A DNA stretch of 64,000 nt from contig JBGTDU010000044.1 of assembly GCA_041748175.1 (NCBI GenBank), forward strand, positions 1 through 64,000, in the 5' to 3' direction. The position numbers and the translations under genes were made by a program. The stretch comes from JAHEJB01 sp041748175 (lineage in GTDB: Bacteria > Bacteroidota > Rhodothermia > Rhodothermales > Rubricoccaceae). The notes beneath the pieces were generated by a model, which had not been told where the DNA came from, ran no database searches, and saw nothing but the letters and a program-made list of their open reading frames with translations. Positions within the stretch are counted from its first letter, which is position 1; each line of letters begins with the position of its first letter. Positions 53,482 through 63,400 of this stretch are shown here, one piece after another.

Positions 53482-54252
53482 CTAAGGCAGGATGGTGACG
53501 GTGAATGAAACCTCTTCGCTCTCGGCGCCGAAGTTATCGGTGGCCACAAACGTGAAGGTCTGGTCGCCCGGCGTGGCGGATGGCACGTCGAATGTGGCCG
53601 TGTAACGGCCATCTCCGGCAACCTCATCGCCGAGGGAGGCGCCATCGTCGAACATGTCGAATGGCACACCAGTAGGCGTCGTGACTTCCACCCTGGCAAT
53701 GTTGCCAAGGCCGTCCGGATCCGTGACCACTGCGATCAACCGAAGTTCTCCGGGAGGCAAAAACGTCATCGGCCCTTCGATTTCGCTGATTACGGGAGGT
53801 CCGAGGTTTTCCGACGCGAAGTGAAGGAGGCCCGTCACTTCGTTGCCAACCTGGCCCACATTGTCAAAAGCCGTGACGGTAATGACGTACAGCCCCGTTT
53901 CACCGCGAGGGATCGCCAGCGTTTCGCCGCCTGAATATCTGCCGCCTGATGGCGTCAGCGTTCCCTGAGCAACCACGTCAGTCTCGAACTGTCTTCGAAC
54001 GAAATAATTGACGGTGACGGTCGTGCCAGCTTCGGCAGTAACGGCTACATCAAGTGCCAGCGGGATCATCGCCGTATCACCGGCACCGTTGAAAACAAAC
54101 TCCAGGGGCGTGAAGGAGAAGTCCGATAGCGCAGGAGGGCTCGGGATGAGGTCTCCAACGCCTGGCGCGGAATCGCAGCCCACGACCACGGCAATCAGCC
54201 CGAGAGCGCCAACTAGGGACGCGGCAGAACGTACGTGCGGCCGAAGGCGCAT
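53482..54252 (-). CDS. Lipoprotein with Ig-like domains
   Basis: A 256-residue lipoprotein. The ATG at 54252 gives the lipobox segment GLIAVVVGCDSAPG; longer frames upstream have no protein character. The mature part has beta-sandwich patterns (VTVNYFVRR, GLYVITVTAFDNVGQVGN, and DGRYTATFDVPSATPGDQTFTFVATDNFGAE), like bacterial Ig/fibronectin-type domains. It is the first gene of the operon that continues with the propeller protein and two PorV-like barrels. No enzyme motif. Confidence 0.7.
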   Translation of the reverse strand: MRLRPHVRSAASLVGALGLIAVVVGCDSAPGVGDLIPSPPALSDFSFTPLEFVFNGAGDTAMIPLALDVAVTAEAGTTVTVNYFVRRQFETDVVAQGTLTPSGGRYSGGETLAIPRGETGLYVITVTAFDNVGQVGNEVTGLLHFASENLGPPVISEIEGPMTFLPPGELRLIAVVTDPDGLGNIARVEVTTPTGVPFDMFDDGASLGDEVAGDGRYTATFDVPSATPGDQTFTFVATDNFGAESEEVSFTVTILP

Positions 54253-54698
54253 CAATCGACGAGGTAGTGAAACGATAGCAAATGGCCGACTTCGCCAGCG
54301 GGGCGCAAAGGTACGGCGGTCGTAACAGAACGGTCGGAAAGCGCGTGGGCTTGTACAGAAATCAACGGAGCCGAACATACGGCCCGGCATAGAGGGTAAC
54401 AACCGATGCAGAGGGAAATGCCCGGGGACTGGAAATCATCTGGACAATGAAATGGATGAGGTACGCCTCGGCAGCAATCCAGGCGCGGCGCCCAACATCC
54501 TGCTTCAAGCCCGCCTGCTTACGCGTCTGGGATTCTCCCTGGGAAGCGAGCGAAGTAGCGAACAACCCTCCCTTCACAAGGGAGGTGGATTCCGCGAAGC
54601 GGAAGACGGAGCGGTAGCGAACAACCCCTCCTTTCACAAGGGAGGTGGATTCCGCGAAGCGGAAGACGGAGGGTTCGCCTCGGAATAGCGAGAGGCCA
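54253..54698. other. Spacer with a 60-bp tandem repeat
   Basis: 446 bp with no supported gene, upstream of the lipoprotein operon on the minus strand. The right part is a two-copy tandem repeat (next entry). The left part probably holds the promoter of the lipoprotein operon. Confidence 0.55.
54555..54670. repeat. Two-copy tandem repeat, period about 60 bp
   Basis: Two nearly identical units each contain TAGCGAACAACCC, CACAAGGGAGGTGGATTCC and GCGAAGCGGAAGACGGA. The copies differ by one inserted C and a few bases. CCTCC-TTCACAA-GGAGG can form a small stem in each. It resembles dispersed intergenic repeats, not a CRISPR (no unique spacers). Confidence 0.8.
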
Positions 54699-55880
54699 CT
54701 ACCCCGCGATGTAGATGGGCTGGATCGAGAAACACAGGATGAACAGGGCGAGGCACAAATACCCCAGGAGTTTCCGCCCCGGCGTTAGCGGCTCGTGAAC
54801 GAGCACCGGAGGATGATCCACGCGAATCAGGAAGACGATAAGGCCAACCCACAACAGCCAGGCCGAGTAGCCAAACGAGTCGGCCAGCCGTGGCAGGAAG
54901 TTGACAACCAGTGCGGCGAGGCCCATCAGCCCGGCCAACGACGGCAAGAGAAGCCGCCAATCGCCCTCGAACAAGCGCCACATGAGTCCTCCCAGAATGC
55001 CCGCGAGGACGACCCAGCCGTACCAGACGGTTCCGAAAGCGTGGCCGAAACCAATGGCCCCCGAAATCAACAAAACCAGCGTAACCATCCTCGCGATGAC
55101 GGCATGAGCCTTGGCGCCGAACAGCGCGTACACCACGTGCCCACCATCCAGTTGGCCAACGGGAAGAAGATTGAGCGCCGTAAAGAACAGGCCAAGCCAA
55201 GCCGCCAGTAGTAGCGGGTAGTGCATCAGTTCGGAGGGCGACGGCAGCCCCGGTACAAGCTGCCGGACGAGCGCGAAGATCGGGGTATCGCCAAAGAGCA
55301 GGATGAGATCGCCCGGCTGGAAATCGACCTCCGGGAAGACGCCGTTCCGCTCAACGAAACTCGCCACGGCCTCGTGACCGGGGACATCCAACAAATAGCT
55401 CGCGCCCGGCAACGTGACGATCGACAGAATCAAGACGCCTAGCGCCACGACAAATCCAGCAAGGGGCCCGGCCGCGCCGACGTCAAATAGCTGCCTCGTG
55501 CGCCGAAGCGGCTCACGGATGCGAATCACGGCTCCGAACGTGCCGAAATGAAAGACGGGAACCCCAATCAACGGGATCGGGATGAAGTACGGTAGCGACA
55601 CACTGATGCCGTGCTTGCGTGCGGCGATATAGTGCCCGAACTCATGCACGGTCAGAAAAAGGAGGAAAGCGACCGCGTAGCGCATCCCGTCCATCGCGTA
55701 GGCGGTCCAGCCAAGTTCCTCATACACGACGCCGCGCCCGACGAGCAACCCACCCGCGTAGACCGTCGAGATAAACGTGACCACGAACAGCCCGGCGTGC
55801 AGCTCGTAGCGCTCGCGCTTTGGCTGCGGTCGGAACTCGGTTAAAACGGAGCCGGACTCGGACGGTTGTGTCGTCCTCAC
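54699..55880 (-). CDS. M50 site-2 protease-like membrane protease
   Basis: A 393-residue polytopic protein of peptidase family M50. The zinc motif is HEFGHYIAARKHG in a membrane segment, and the third ligand is in NLLPVGQLDGGHVVYALFG. About ten hydrophobic segments are visible, with a soluble insertion (about residues 155-215) between the two halves. M50 proteases cut membrane proteins inside or near the bilayer. It overlaps the aminotransferase gene by 4 bp. No substrate or partner is evident. Confidence 0.85.
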   Translation of the reverse strand: MRTTQPSESGSVLTEFRPQPKRERYELHAGLFVVTFISTVYAGGLLVGRGVVYEELGWTAYAMDGMRYAVAFLLFLTVHEFGHYIAARKHGISVSLPYFIPIPLIGVPVFHFGTFGAVIRIREPLRRTRQLFDVGAAGPLAGFVVALGVLILSIVTLPGASYLLDVPGHEAVASFVERNGVFPEVDFQPGDLILLFGDTPIFALVRQLVPGLPSPSELMHYPLLLAAWLGLFFTALNLLPVGQLDGGHVVYALFGAKAHAVIARMVTLVLLISGAIGFGHAFGTVWYGWVVLAGILGGLMWRLFEGDWRLLLPSLAGLMGLAALVVNFLPRLADSFGYSAWLLWVGLIVFLIRVDHPPVLVHEPLTPGRKLLGYLCLALFILCFSIQPIYIAG

Positions 55881-57094
55881 ACCAACGCCCCCAGCCCTGC
55901 CTCGATTCTATCCGCAGCTTTGGCGAGGTCCTCCATGGACGATGCGTAGGACACCCGGACGCCGCTGTCGGCGCCGAAGGCTTCGCCGGGTACGAGGGCG
56001 ACGCCGTGCTGCTCCAACAGGTAGAGACTGAGGTCTTCCGATCCTGAGATCGTTCTCCCGTCGGGGGTGATGCGTCCGAAATACTCCGAGACGTCGGGGA
56101 AGAGATAGAACGCGCCCTCGGGCTGAGGGCACAGGACGTCGGGAATCGCGCGGATGCGCGCCTGCATGTAGTCGCGGCGCTTCCGGAATAGGACGACCAT
56201 TTCTTCGATCGGCTCGCGGCTCATTTGCAAAGCGGCGACCGCGGCTCGCTGCGTGATGGAGCATGGCGCACTCGTGAACTGACTCTGGATCTTCGCCGCT
56301 GCGTCGACAATCCAGCGCGGCCCGGCCATGTAACCTATCCGCCAACCCGTCATCGCATAGCCCTTCGAGAACCCGTTGACGGTCACCGTTCGCTCGCCCA
56401 TCCCCTGCAACGAGCCAATGGCGAAATGCTCGGCGTCGAACAGGACGTACTCGTAAATCTCATCGGAAAGAACGAAAACGTGGTCGTGATGATCGAGAAC
56501 TTCGACCAGCGCCTCTATTTCTTCGCGGCTATACACCGCGCCTGTCGGGTTCGATGGCGAGTTGAAGATGAGCAGCCGCGTTTGAGGGGTGATGGCGGCG
56601 TCCAGCTGCTCGGGCGACATCTTGTACTCAGCCGTGGCGGTTGTCTCGATGACGATGGGCACGGCGCCCGCGAGTCGGGCCTGCTCCGGGTAGCTCACCC
56701 AGTAGGGCGCAGGAAAAAGAACCTCGTCGCCCGGGCTGCACAGGGCCAGAACCGTTTGTGCCACGGCCTGCTTCGCGCCGTTGCACGACAGCACATCCGT
56801 GGCCTCCACCTTCAGATTGTTCTCTCGCCGCAGTTTTTCCGCAATCGCTTCGCGGAGTTCCGGGATGCCCGCATTCGGCGTGTAGTGGGTAAATCCCTCG
56901 TGGAGTGCAGCGATGGCAGCTTCCACCACAGGCGCGGGCGTATCGAAGTCGGTTTCACCAGCAGACAGCGAGATCACATCCTGTCCGGCCCGGATGAGCG
57001 CTTTGGCTCGAGCGGCCATCGCAAGCGTGGCCGACGGCCGCATGGCCGCGACAAAAGGATTCAGCTCGTGCAGGGTGGGCGCGTCGGCAATCAT
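55877..57094 (-). CDS. PLP-dependent aspartate aminotransferase (class I/II)
   Basis: A 405-residue pyridoxal-phosphate enzyme that moves amino groups between aspartate (and probably prephenate or aromatic acids) and 2-oxoglutarate. Family marks: SLSAGETDFDTP, HYTPNAGIPELREAIA, SCNGAKQAV, FNSPSNPTGAVYSREE, the PLP-lysine segment NGFSKGYAMTGWRIGY and the late RVSYASSMEDL. This is the aspartate/prephenate (1b) subgroup. I start at the ATG at 57094; upstream frame to 57235 has no protein character. It is co-transcribed with the M50 gene. Confidence 0.9.
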   Translation of the reverse strand: MIADAPTLHELNPFVAAMRPSATLAMAARAKALIRAGQDVISLSAGETDFDTPAPVVEAAIAALHEGFTHYTPNAGIPELREAIAEKLRRENNLKVEATDVLSCNGAKQAVAQTVLALCSPGDEVLFPAPYWVSYPEQARLAGAVPIVIETTATAEYKMSPEQLDAAITPQTRLLIFNSPSNPTGAVYSREEIEALVEVLDHHDHVFVLSDEIYEYVLFDAEHFAIGSLQGMGERTVTVNGFSKGYAMTGWRIGYMAGPRWIVDAAAKIQSQFTSAPCSITQRAAVAALQMSREPIEEMVVLFRKRRDYMQARIRAIPDVLCPQPEGAFYLFPDVSEYFGRITPDGRTISGSEDLSLYLLEQHGVALVPGEAFGADSGVRVSYASSMEDLAKAADRIEAGLGALV

Positions 57095-57266
57095 CGAAGA
57101 GGTATCTGGGGGAGCGCTCGCAAGATACCGCTGCCAAGAATGCGGATCGATGAACGCGGAAGTCCGCCAGGCATCTTTGCGTTGATTCCGGCGCGACGAC
57201 GAAGTACCCATGCATTCGTTGCGAATCTCACGCACGATTGGAGGCCGTGCAACAATGGCGAACGCT

Positions 57267-58418
57267 CTACAACAAGAACTCTAGCAACAACGGAAGTCCG
57301 TAGAACAACCCAATCAGATAGAGGATCGCGTAGATTCGATTCTTGTACGCCAACTCGCCTACGAATTCCGCCATGCGAATCGGAACTTCCCGGATGAATT
57401 TGATCGGGTAGATGATCAGAATTCCAAAGATGTTGAACAGCACGTGGACCAGGGCAATGGTGAGCCCCGATTGCGCCGCCGTCAGCTCGTCGGGCCCGGC
57501 TCCTGCCGCCAACGCCAGGGCGGCCAACAGCGCGGTGATGGTTGTGCCCACGTTGGCACCCAGCGTGTAGGGAAAGATCTGCCGCACGGTCAGGATGCCA
57601 GCGCCCACCATGGGAACGATGAGCGAGGTGGTCACGGAAGACGACTGAACGAGCGCCGTTAATACCATTCCGGCGATCATGGCCAGAAGCGGATTTCCGA
57701 AGATGTACCGATGCATGAGGCCTTCCGATCGACCCAGTACAAGGGCCTTCAGAATGACCACGAGGTAACGGAGAGCGAGGAATAGCAACGCCAACCCGAC
57801 CAACAACACGACAATTCCGTTGGAAAAGAGCAGGCCCTCGATCCAGCTAGCGACTGGCGTGGTGATAAGCTTGAGAGGGCTCAGCAGCTCCAGCCCGCCA
57901 ATGCCCGACATTCCTCGTGTCATGGCGGCGGCTGGCCGGGAGAGGACGTGAAACATCAACTCCAGTGGCAGCAAAATGATGACAGCCATCCAGTTGAAAA
58001 AGTCGTGGACGGTGGCCCCGGCCATCGCGCGGCGGAATTCGTCGGGCCGCGTGATGTGCCCCATCGACACGATGGTGTTCGTCACCGTCGTGCCGATGTT
58101 CGCCCCCATGATTACGGGGATCGCGTTCGTAACTCCAAGGGTTCCTGACGCAACCAGGGCCACCGTCAGGCTCGTCACCGTCGATGACGACTGAACAAGG
58201 CTCGTCGCCAGGATACCCGCGAAGAGACCGGCAAGCGGCGTTTTCGTTGTCGCCAACAGAGCTTCAGCAAAGCCGCTGCCCATCAGTTTGAAAGCCCCGC
58301 CCATGAGGTCGAGACTGATGAAGAACACGAGCAGGACCCCTAGCAAAGCCACGATTCGGAGGACGAGCGCCAGAGGCGACTGCGCCGGTGAAGCTGGTGG
58401 CGACGTTGTTGTCAACAT
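57267..58418 (-). CDS. Na/Pi cotransporter family protein
   Basis: A 383-residue membrane protein with two inverted repeats, each with a QSSS motif: LVQSSSTVTSLTVALVASG and LVQSSSVTTSLIVPMVGAG, plus GANIGTTVTN and GANVGTTITA. These are the substrate- and sodium-binding hairpins of the NptA/SLC34-type phosphate transporters. It imports phosphate with sodium across the inner membrane. It follows a PhoU-like gene by 34 bp and, before it, a porin-like gene, so the three form a phosphate-uptake set. No PhoU domain is fused at its own C-terminus. Confidence 0.9.
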   Translation of the reverse strand: MLTTTSPPASPAQSPLALVLRIVALLGVLLVFFISLDLMGGAFKLMGSGFAEALLATTKTPLAGLFAGILATSLVQSSSTVTSLTVALVASGTLGVTNAIPVIMGANIGTTVTNTIVSMGHITRPDEFRRAMAGATVHDFFNWMAVIILLPLELMFHVLSRPAAAMTRGMSGIGGLELLSPLKLITTPVASWIEGLLFSNGIVVLLVGLALLFLALRYLVVILKALVLGRSEGLMHRYIFGNPLLAMIAGMVLTALVQSSSVTTSLIVPMVGAGILTVRQIFPYTLGANVGTTITALLAALALAAGAGPDELTAAQSGLTIALVHVLFNIFGILIIYPIKFIREVPIRMAEFVGELAYKNRIYAILYLIGLFYGLPLLLEFLL

Positions 58419-58452
58419 TAATTCGCTTGGAAATGATCGTTAAAGCCGCTGG

Positions 58453-59118
58453 CTATTCGTCATCGCCCCACGTGGGCGAACGACGGATCTGGTCGAACGG
58501 CATAGCGACTGACGAGATGATGTTGGAGAGGTGCGAGGACACCCGCCCTATCATCCGCGAAGAGACGGCGAGCACTACCGCGAGGTTCACCGACAGATCC
58601 TCGGCTACGGAGAGCCTCTTGAGGTAGTTCTTTACCTCAGCTTTTAGAGCGTCGTGCTCTTCCATCACAGCGCGGGCGGCCTCGCCATCTGCATCGACGA
58701 ATGCTGATTTTGCTTTCGGAAAGAGCTTCTGAACGCGGTCGCGAATGACGCGGAGGGCCTCGACATGATCGCCCATACGCGGGCCATCGGCCAAATCGGC
58801 GGCTTTTGAGATAGCCTTGGCGAGGTCACCCACACGTTCAGCATCCTGCACGACGGAAAGGATGAGCAGGCTCAGCGTCAGTTCGTCACGCGGGTCGATG
58901 GCCATATGCTCCAGCATCGAGCGGCGAATTTTCTGCTCCAGCGCGTTGATGTCCTCGTCCTTCGCGCGGATGTCGAATGGCATTGACTCGTTGTCGAGAA
59001 GCTGCGAACAGGCCGCAGTAAACATTTCGCCCGAGATATCGAGCATCGTGCCCATGTCGCGAAGACTCTGTTCAACGAGCGGCGGGCGGCTATCAGAAAG
59101 GAAATTGAAGAGTTTCAT
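58453..59118 (-). CDS. PhoU-like regulator
   Basis: A 221-residue helical protein with the PhoU pattern: a first bundle LVEQSLRDMGTMLDISGEMF with INALEQKIRRSMLEHMAIDP, then LSLLILSVVQDAERVGDLAKAISKAADLA and, in the second half, RVQKLFPKAKSAFVDAD. PhoU proteins limit phosphate transport; here it sits directly before a Na/Pi cotransporter gene, the usual context of stand-alone PhoU-like partners. The ATG at 59118 (KLFNFLSDSRPPL) is chosen; eight more codons upstream are unlikely. It looks intact. Confidence 0.85.
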   Translation of the reverse strand: MKLFNFLSDSRPPLVEQSLRDMGTMLDISGEMFTAACSQLLDNESMPFDIRAKDEDINALEQKIRRSMLEHMAIDPRDELTLSLLILSVVQDAERVGDLAKAISKAADLADGPRMGDHVEALRVIRDRVQKLFPKAKSAFVDADGEAARAVMEEHDALKAEVKNYLKRLSVAEDLSVNLAVVLAVSSRMIGRVSSHLSNIISSVAMPFDQIRRSPTWGDDE

Positions 59119-59166
59119 GTGTCTGGGGGAAGAGCAGCGCATGGCGCCGCATTGCCGATGTGGGAG

Positions 59167-60213
59167 CTAGAACCGAACGTGGACTGTGAAGCGACCGGTC
59201 ACTTCGGCCTCCACATTCTCAAGCTTGGAGATTACGACGTTTGGCATGAGTTCCACGCGCATATCCGGGCGATAGACAAAGGCTACCAATCCGAAATGCT
59301 CATTGACGCCAACGTTTCCTGCATCGGCCTCCGCATAATCGTATCGGGCGACGACGCTCGTGCGATCGCTGGTATTCACGGCGCCAAAGGCGCTCACGCC
59401 GACGCCATCGACAGGGTTGCCGCTCGTTGCCCGGTCGTCGAACGTGGTTCGCAGATAGAAGACCTCGGCTCCACCACGAAATCTGTCGCTGGCCGACCCC
59501 ACAAATGCGGACGCTTTGAGCGAGCCCTTGCGGGTATCGTCCTCCCCATCATACCGAACGTAATCCGTGCCTGCTGAAAGGCGAAGGGTTTCGCTCGGAA
59601 ATGCCTGAATCTGGCCGTAGATGTGCTTGCCACGCTCGGAATCGACTTCGGGACGAACACCGTTGCCGTTGGCGAACATGCCGGAGATGCGCAATGTGCC
59701 CTCGCCTGCTAGTGGTATGTCCGCCCGAATGCCAAGATCACGCGAGTCGTTCGCGTTCACACGGTCAATAATAGTCTTCTCAAGACTGCGGTAGCCCCAC
59801 GTGTCTTCGGCCAACTCGAATAGCGGCGGCGGCTGCACACCAAATCGCAGGCGCGAATTCTCACCGATCGGGTCTTGCCACGTCAGATAAGCGTCCTTGA
59901 CAAATGGAGTTGGTCGTCCTTGGGCCGTCGTGGATTTGCCTTGCGCTTCCAGCCGAATCCTCCCGTCAAATTGTTCGGACAGCGTAAAATCCGCCGTCAG
60001 GTAGATCCGTCGGTAATCGAATGTGTTAGCGCCCTCCTCTTCGGTGTCAGGTGACGCGATCACGTAATTGTAGTCGATGTAAGCGAGACCACCGATATCA
60101 ACGGACCGCTGGGCGATGGCGGCGCTGCTCAGGGCGATCATCAACAGAAATACCGAGCCTTGGCTCACGCGCCTGGACAGCGCGGCCCCTCGCGGGACAG
60201 TTCGGATATGCAT
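59167..60213 (-). CDS. Phosphate-selective porin-like outer-membrane protein
   Basis: A 348-residue exported barrel. The ATG at 60213 is followed by a signal peptide (GSVFLLMIALSSAAIAQ). The barrel shows FDYRRIYLTADFTLSEQFDGRIRLEAQGK, VKDAYLTWQDP, RLRFGVQPPPLFEL, TIIDRVNANDSRDLG and YGQIQAFPSETL, a layout shared with phosphate-selective porins O/P, and ends FTVHVRF. Position directly upstream of PhoU-like and Na/Pi genes (48 bp spacing) supports a role in phosphate entry through the outer membrane. Specific substrate is inference from context. Confidence 0.75.
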   Translation of the reverse strand: MHIRTVPRGAALSRRVSQGSVFLLMIALSSAAIAQRSVDIGGLAYIDYNYVIASPDTEEEGANTFDYRRIYLTADFTLSEQFDGRIRLEAQGKSTTAQGRPTPFVKDAYLTWQDPIGENSRLRFGVQPPPLFELAEDTWGYRSLEKTIIDRVNANDSRDLGIRADIPLAGEGTLRISGMFANGNGVRPEVDSERGKHIYGQIQAFPSETLRLSAGTDYVRYDGEDDTRKGSLKASAFVGSASDRFRGGAEVFYLRTTFDDRATSGNPVDGVGVSAFGAVNTSDRTSVVARYDYAEADAGNVGVNEHFGLVAFVYRPDMRVELMPNVVISKLENVEAEVTGRFTVHVRF

Positions 60214-60438
60214 GAAGAACGGCGTGGGAGTGGGAGAACCGCGCAACGACTGGACCGGTTCGTTGGACACGCGCGGGAAGGCGGCAAACTCCCGATCCTT
60301 TGTTACCGAAGTGTAACCAGCGAGTGATGCGCGTGTGAAGCGTTGCGCATCGCGCTTATAGTTTCGCGTGCATGTGGTAGAAAGAGAGGCCACAAGAGCG
60401 CGGACTCCACACACGGAAATCGCAACGCGGGACGAAAA

Positions 60439-63400
60439 TCAAAACACCGCGGAAAGCTGCATCCTGACAGTGTGGATAATTGGCGCCTCAGCGGGGGCGC
60501 GGCCATCATAGAACAGCGATGCACGAAGGAATGAATTGATGGTGTACTGCCCGACGATTCCCCAGAGGTAGGAGGTGCCCGGCCCTCTCCCGTCCGTGAG
60601 CTCGAAATTGGCCAGGCCATTGGGATCGGCTCCCTCTATCGTGATGTCCGCGCGTTCTGCACGGAGCGTGAGGGCCAGCCTTCCTCCAATCGTAATGCGT
60701 GCATCGACCGGAATGCGGAGCACGGTGGCACCGGACGGTACCTCGCTAGCGGCCACGTCGTTGGTTTTGTCGGTGTACGCCACGCCGGCCGTCACGCCAA
60801 ACGCCGGGCTGAGAGTAAACGTGGCCTCGGGTTCGATGCCCAGACTGCGGATATCGAACGTGCGCGATGCAAACGTCTCGCTGTCTGTTTGTGTGCGCTC
60901 GGCGGTTCCGCTCAGGCGCACCCGGAAGCGTCGAGACAGCGTCGTGTTGCCTTCGATGCGCCCCGTCTGAACCAGGCTGGTTTCGAGCCCAGCGGCGAGG
61001 CGGCTCGTGCTCGTCAAGTGGCTCAGCGCCAGCCGGATGCCATAGTTGGGCCTGGAGGGGAATATGGTTACGTCCTGCCCGATTCGGAATCGCCCGCTGA
61101 TGGTGGCAGGAGCCAGCGTGTCGCCATCGGCGGTGATACGCGGCTCCCGTTGCTGCAAGAAAGAGGGGTTGAGGAAGTAGATCTGCTTGATGTCCGGCTC
61201 CGTGCTCCGTTCGCGAACGTCCACCGTGGTTTGCGTCGAAATGTTACCGAGCACGCGGGCAAGGATTCCGCTGCTCCTCTCATCGCGGAGAAGGCGGCCA
61301 GGATCCAACCGTAGGCGCAACTGGGCCTCGACGCCGATGGTCGGAAATAGCTCGTCGGATGGGACGAAGGTGCGCGCGTAGGTTCCTTCAAGCGGCGTCG
61401 TTTCGGGGAAGAACTCGTCAACCTGTGGGGTTCCGTCGGGCTCGCCCGCCCGAGGTTCGCCTTCCCCATCGCGCCAGACAAATTCGCCCAGATCCGCCCC
61501 CACGAGGATGTAGGTCTCTTGCAAGAGCGGCGTGCGTTCGGTCAAGGCTTCATAGACCGTGTTGACCTCGACAGCGCGGTTCAAGGGCGCGGCACGGTTC
61601 GTCCAGCGGATGGCAACGCTCTCGTTGTCCTCTCTCCCCTCGGCCTGAAACGCGTCGGTAAACCGCTTGCGGCGGTAGGCCACGCGAGCCTCCGAGGTGA
61701 GCGAGCTACCCGGCCGAAACGTCAGATTGGTTTCAAGCGTCGTGGCGGCGGCGGAACTCCGCAGCACACCCGAAAGCGGTTCTTCCTCCTCCCGAAACTC
61801 GACACTAGCCGCAGCGGTCAAGGTGGGCGACTCCCAGGCAAGTCCGGGACGAAGAGCCTGGAACGCGAACGAGCCGAATGCGACGCTGTCGGGCGAGATG
61901 TCCTGCTCGCGACGTTCCTGCTCGAATCCAATAATCGGCGTCAGCCGACCATTCAGCGCCGGTTTCCGAAGACTTCCACGCTGCCGGAAGAACGATCCGC
62001 TCTGAGCCAGAATGTTGTCCTCGCTCGTTGCAAGATCAACGCGGTATTCGATTTCGGGGAGATATCCATTGGCGAGGGCCGGCTCAATCAGGCGGAGTTC
62101 CAGGGCACCCCGCCGGGCGTCGAACAAGCCATCGCCCAACTCAAGCTGCCCCGCTTCGATAAGCACGCTCGTTCTCGGCGTGGCCTCCCAGCGAACCTGC
62201 CCTTCCGTGGTTACATCTCGGAGGGAGTCGGATCCGAATGATGAGCCCGTTCGGGCGAGGTTCCAGATACGGTTGAACTCGACGGGCCGCGTGCGGTCGA
62301 AGCCCGCGAATGCATCGCCCTGCCTGCGTTGACGAACTGTGGCGGAAAGCCTTCCCATGTCGCTTCCGCCGAAAATCAGCGGGAGCGGCAGCAGCCGCAC
62401 ACCCGCGAGGTAGGCTTGCCCGGTGTCATCGGCGGAACTCACGTCGGAGATCGAGTTGAGATCGTTGGTCGAACCGGCCCACTCACCGAAAATCTCCAAC
62501 CCGTTGATTGGTTGCACCACGCCGCGGACGTCTACCATCTGCCGCAGCACAGGTTTTGGAAGAAGCCGAAACGGGATATAGTCGCCGCCCGTGGGACCGA
62601 CCCATTTGAACAGGATGCCATTGATGACCTGGCCGCTCCGGATGTACTGCCCCGTGCCCGCTGGGACGCTGGAGAAACGGACGCGGAAAACGGAATCGGC
62701 GAGCGCGGTTGCGGGGACGAAGATCGGATAGATCTGGCCCGAGAAGAGCGTATCCGCCCGGACGTATTGCACGAACGCGCTCTGCGGATCGTATTCAACG
62801 CGCTCTGCGCCATCGACCAAGACAGGTGCATCGCCCGCTGCTGCGATCGCGTCCAGATCGGCCTCCGAGAGCCCCAATTCCGCACCGAACGTGGCCGCGT
62901 CGGCCTCCCTTAGAACCGAAACCCCGAGCCGTGCCCGGGCCTGATCGTCGGCACCCCGCCACAGGCCAACTTCTCCCTCGCCAACAAGTAACGTGCGGGT
63001 AAAGCGGCTCGTGGTGTACTCGAAATCGACGGTCAGGCGGCGCTCGGCAGTGACGAGGCGGCGCGGCGTGAAGGTGACTTCGCCCGTCGCGTAGTCGATC
63101 ACGTAGTCATTCGTTTCGCCGCGCGTCAGAAGGACGCCGTCGAGGTAAACGCGTTCACTTCCCGCAATGACGATCACGAATTCCTCGCCCTGCTGCCCAC
63201 GCAACCGATAGGGTCCCTGGACTCCCTCAATGACGGCAATGTCCTGACTCTGGAAGATGCCCCGCGTCGTGGCCCCGGCGGCGTTGACGTGTCCTCCCGC
63301 AATCAGTCCGAATGCAGGCAGGTTGGCCTGCACGGCCGCGCCCTGGATCTTGCGGCTGAACGCAGCGAACTCGGAGCCCTGTAAGCTCAGATCGACATCG

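Noticed and set aside
54555..54670. CRISPR array
   Set aside because: Two adjacent 60-bp copies without unique spacers of similar length.
56225..57397. 390-codon plus-strand frame over the aminotransferase
   Set aside because: Antisense to a complete PLP enzyme; Arg/His-rich composition.
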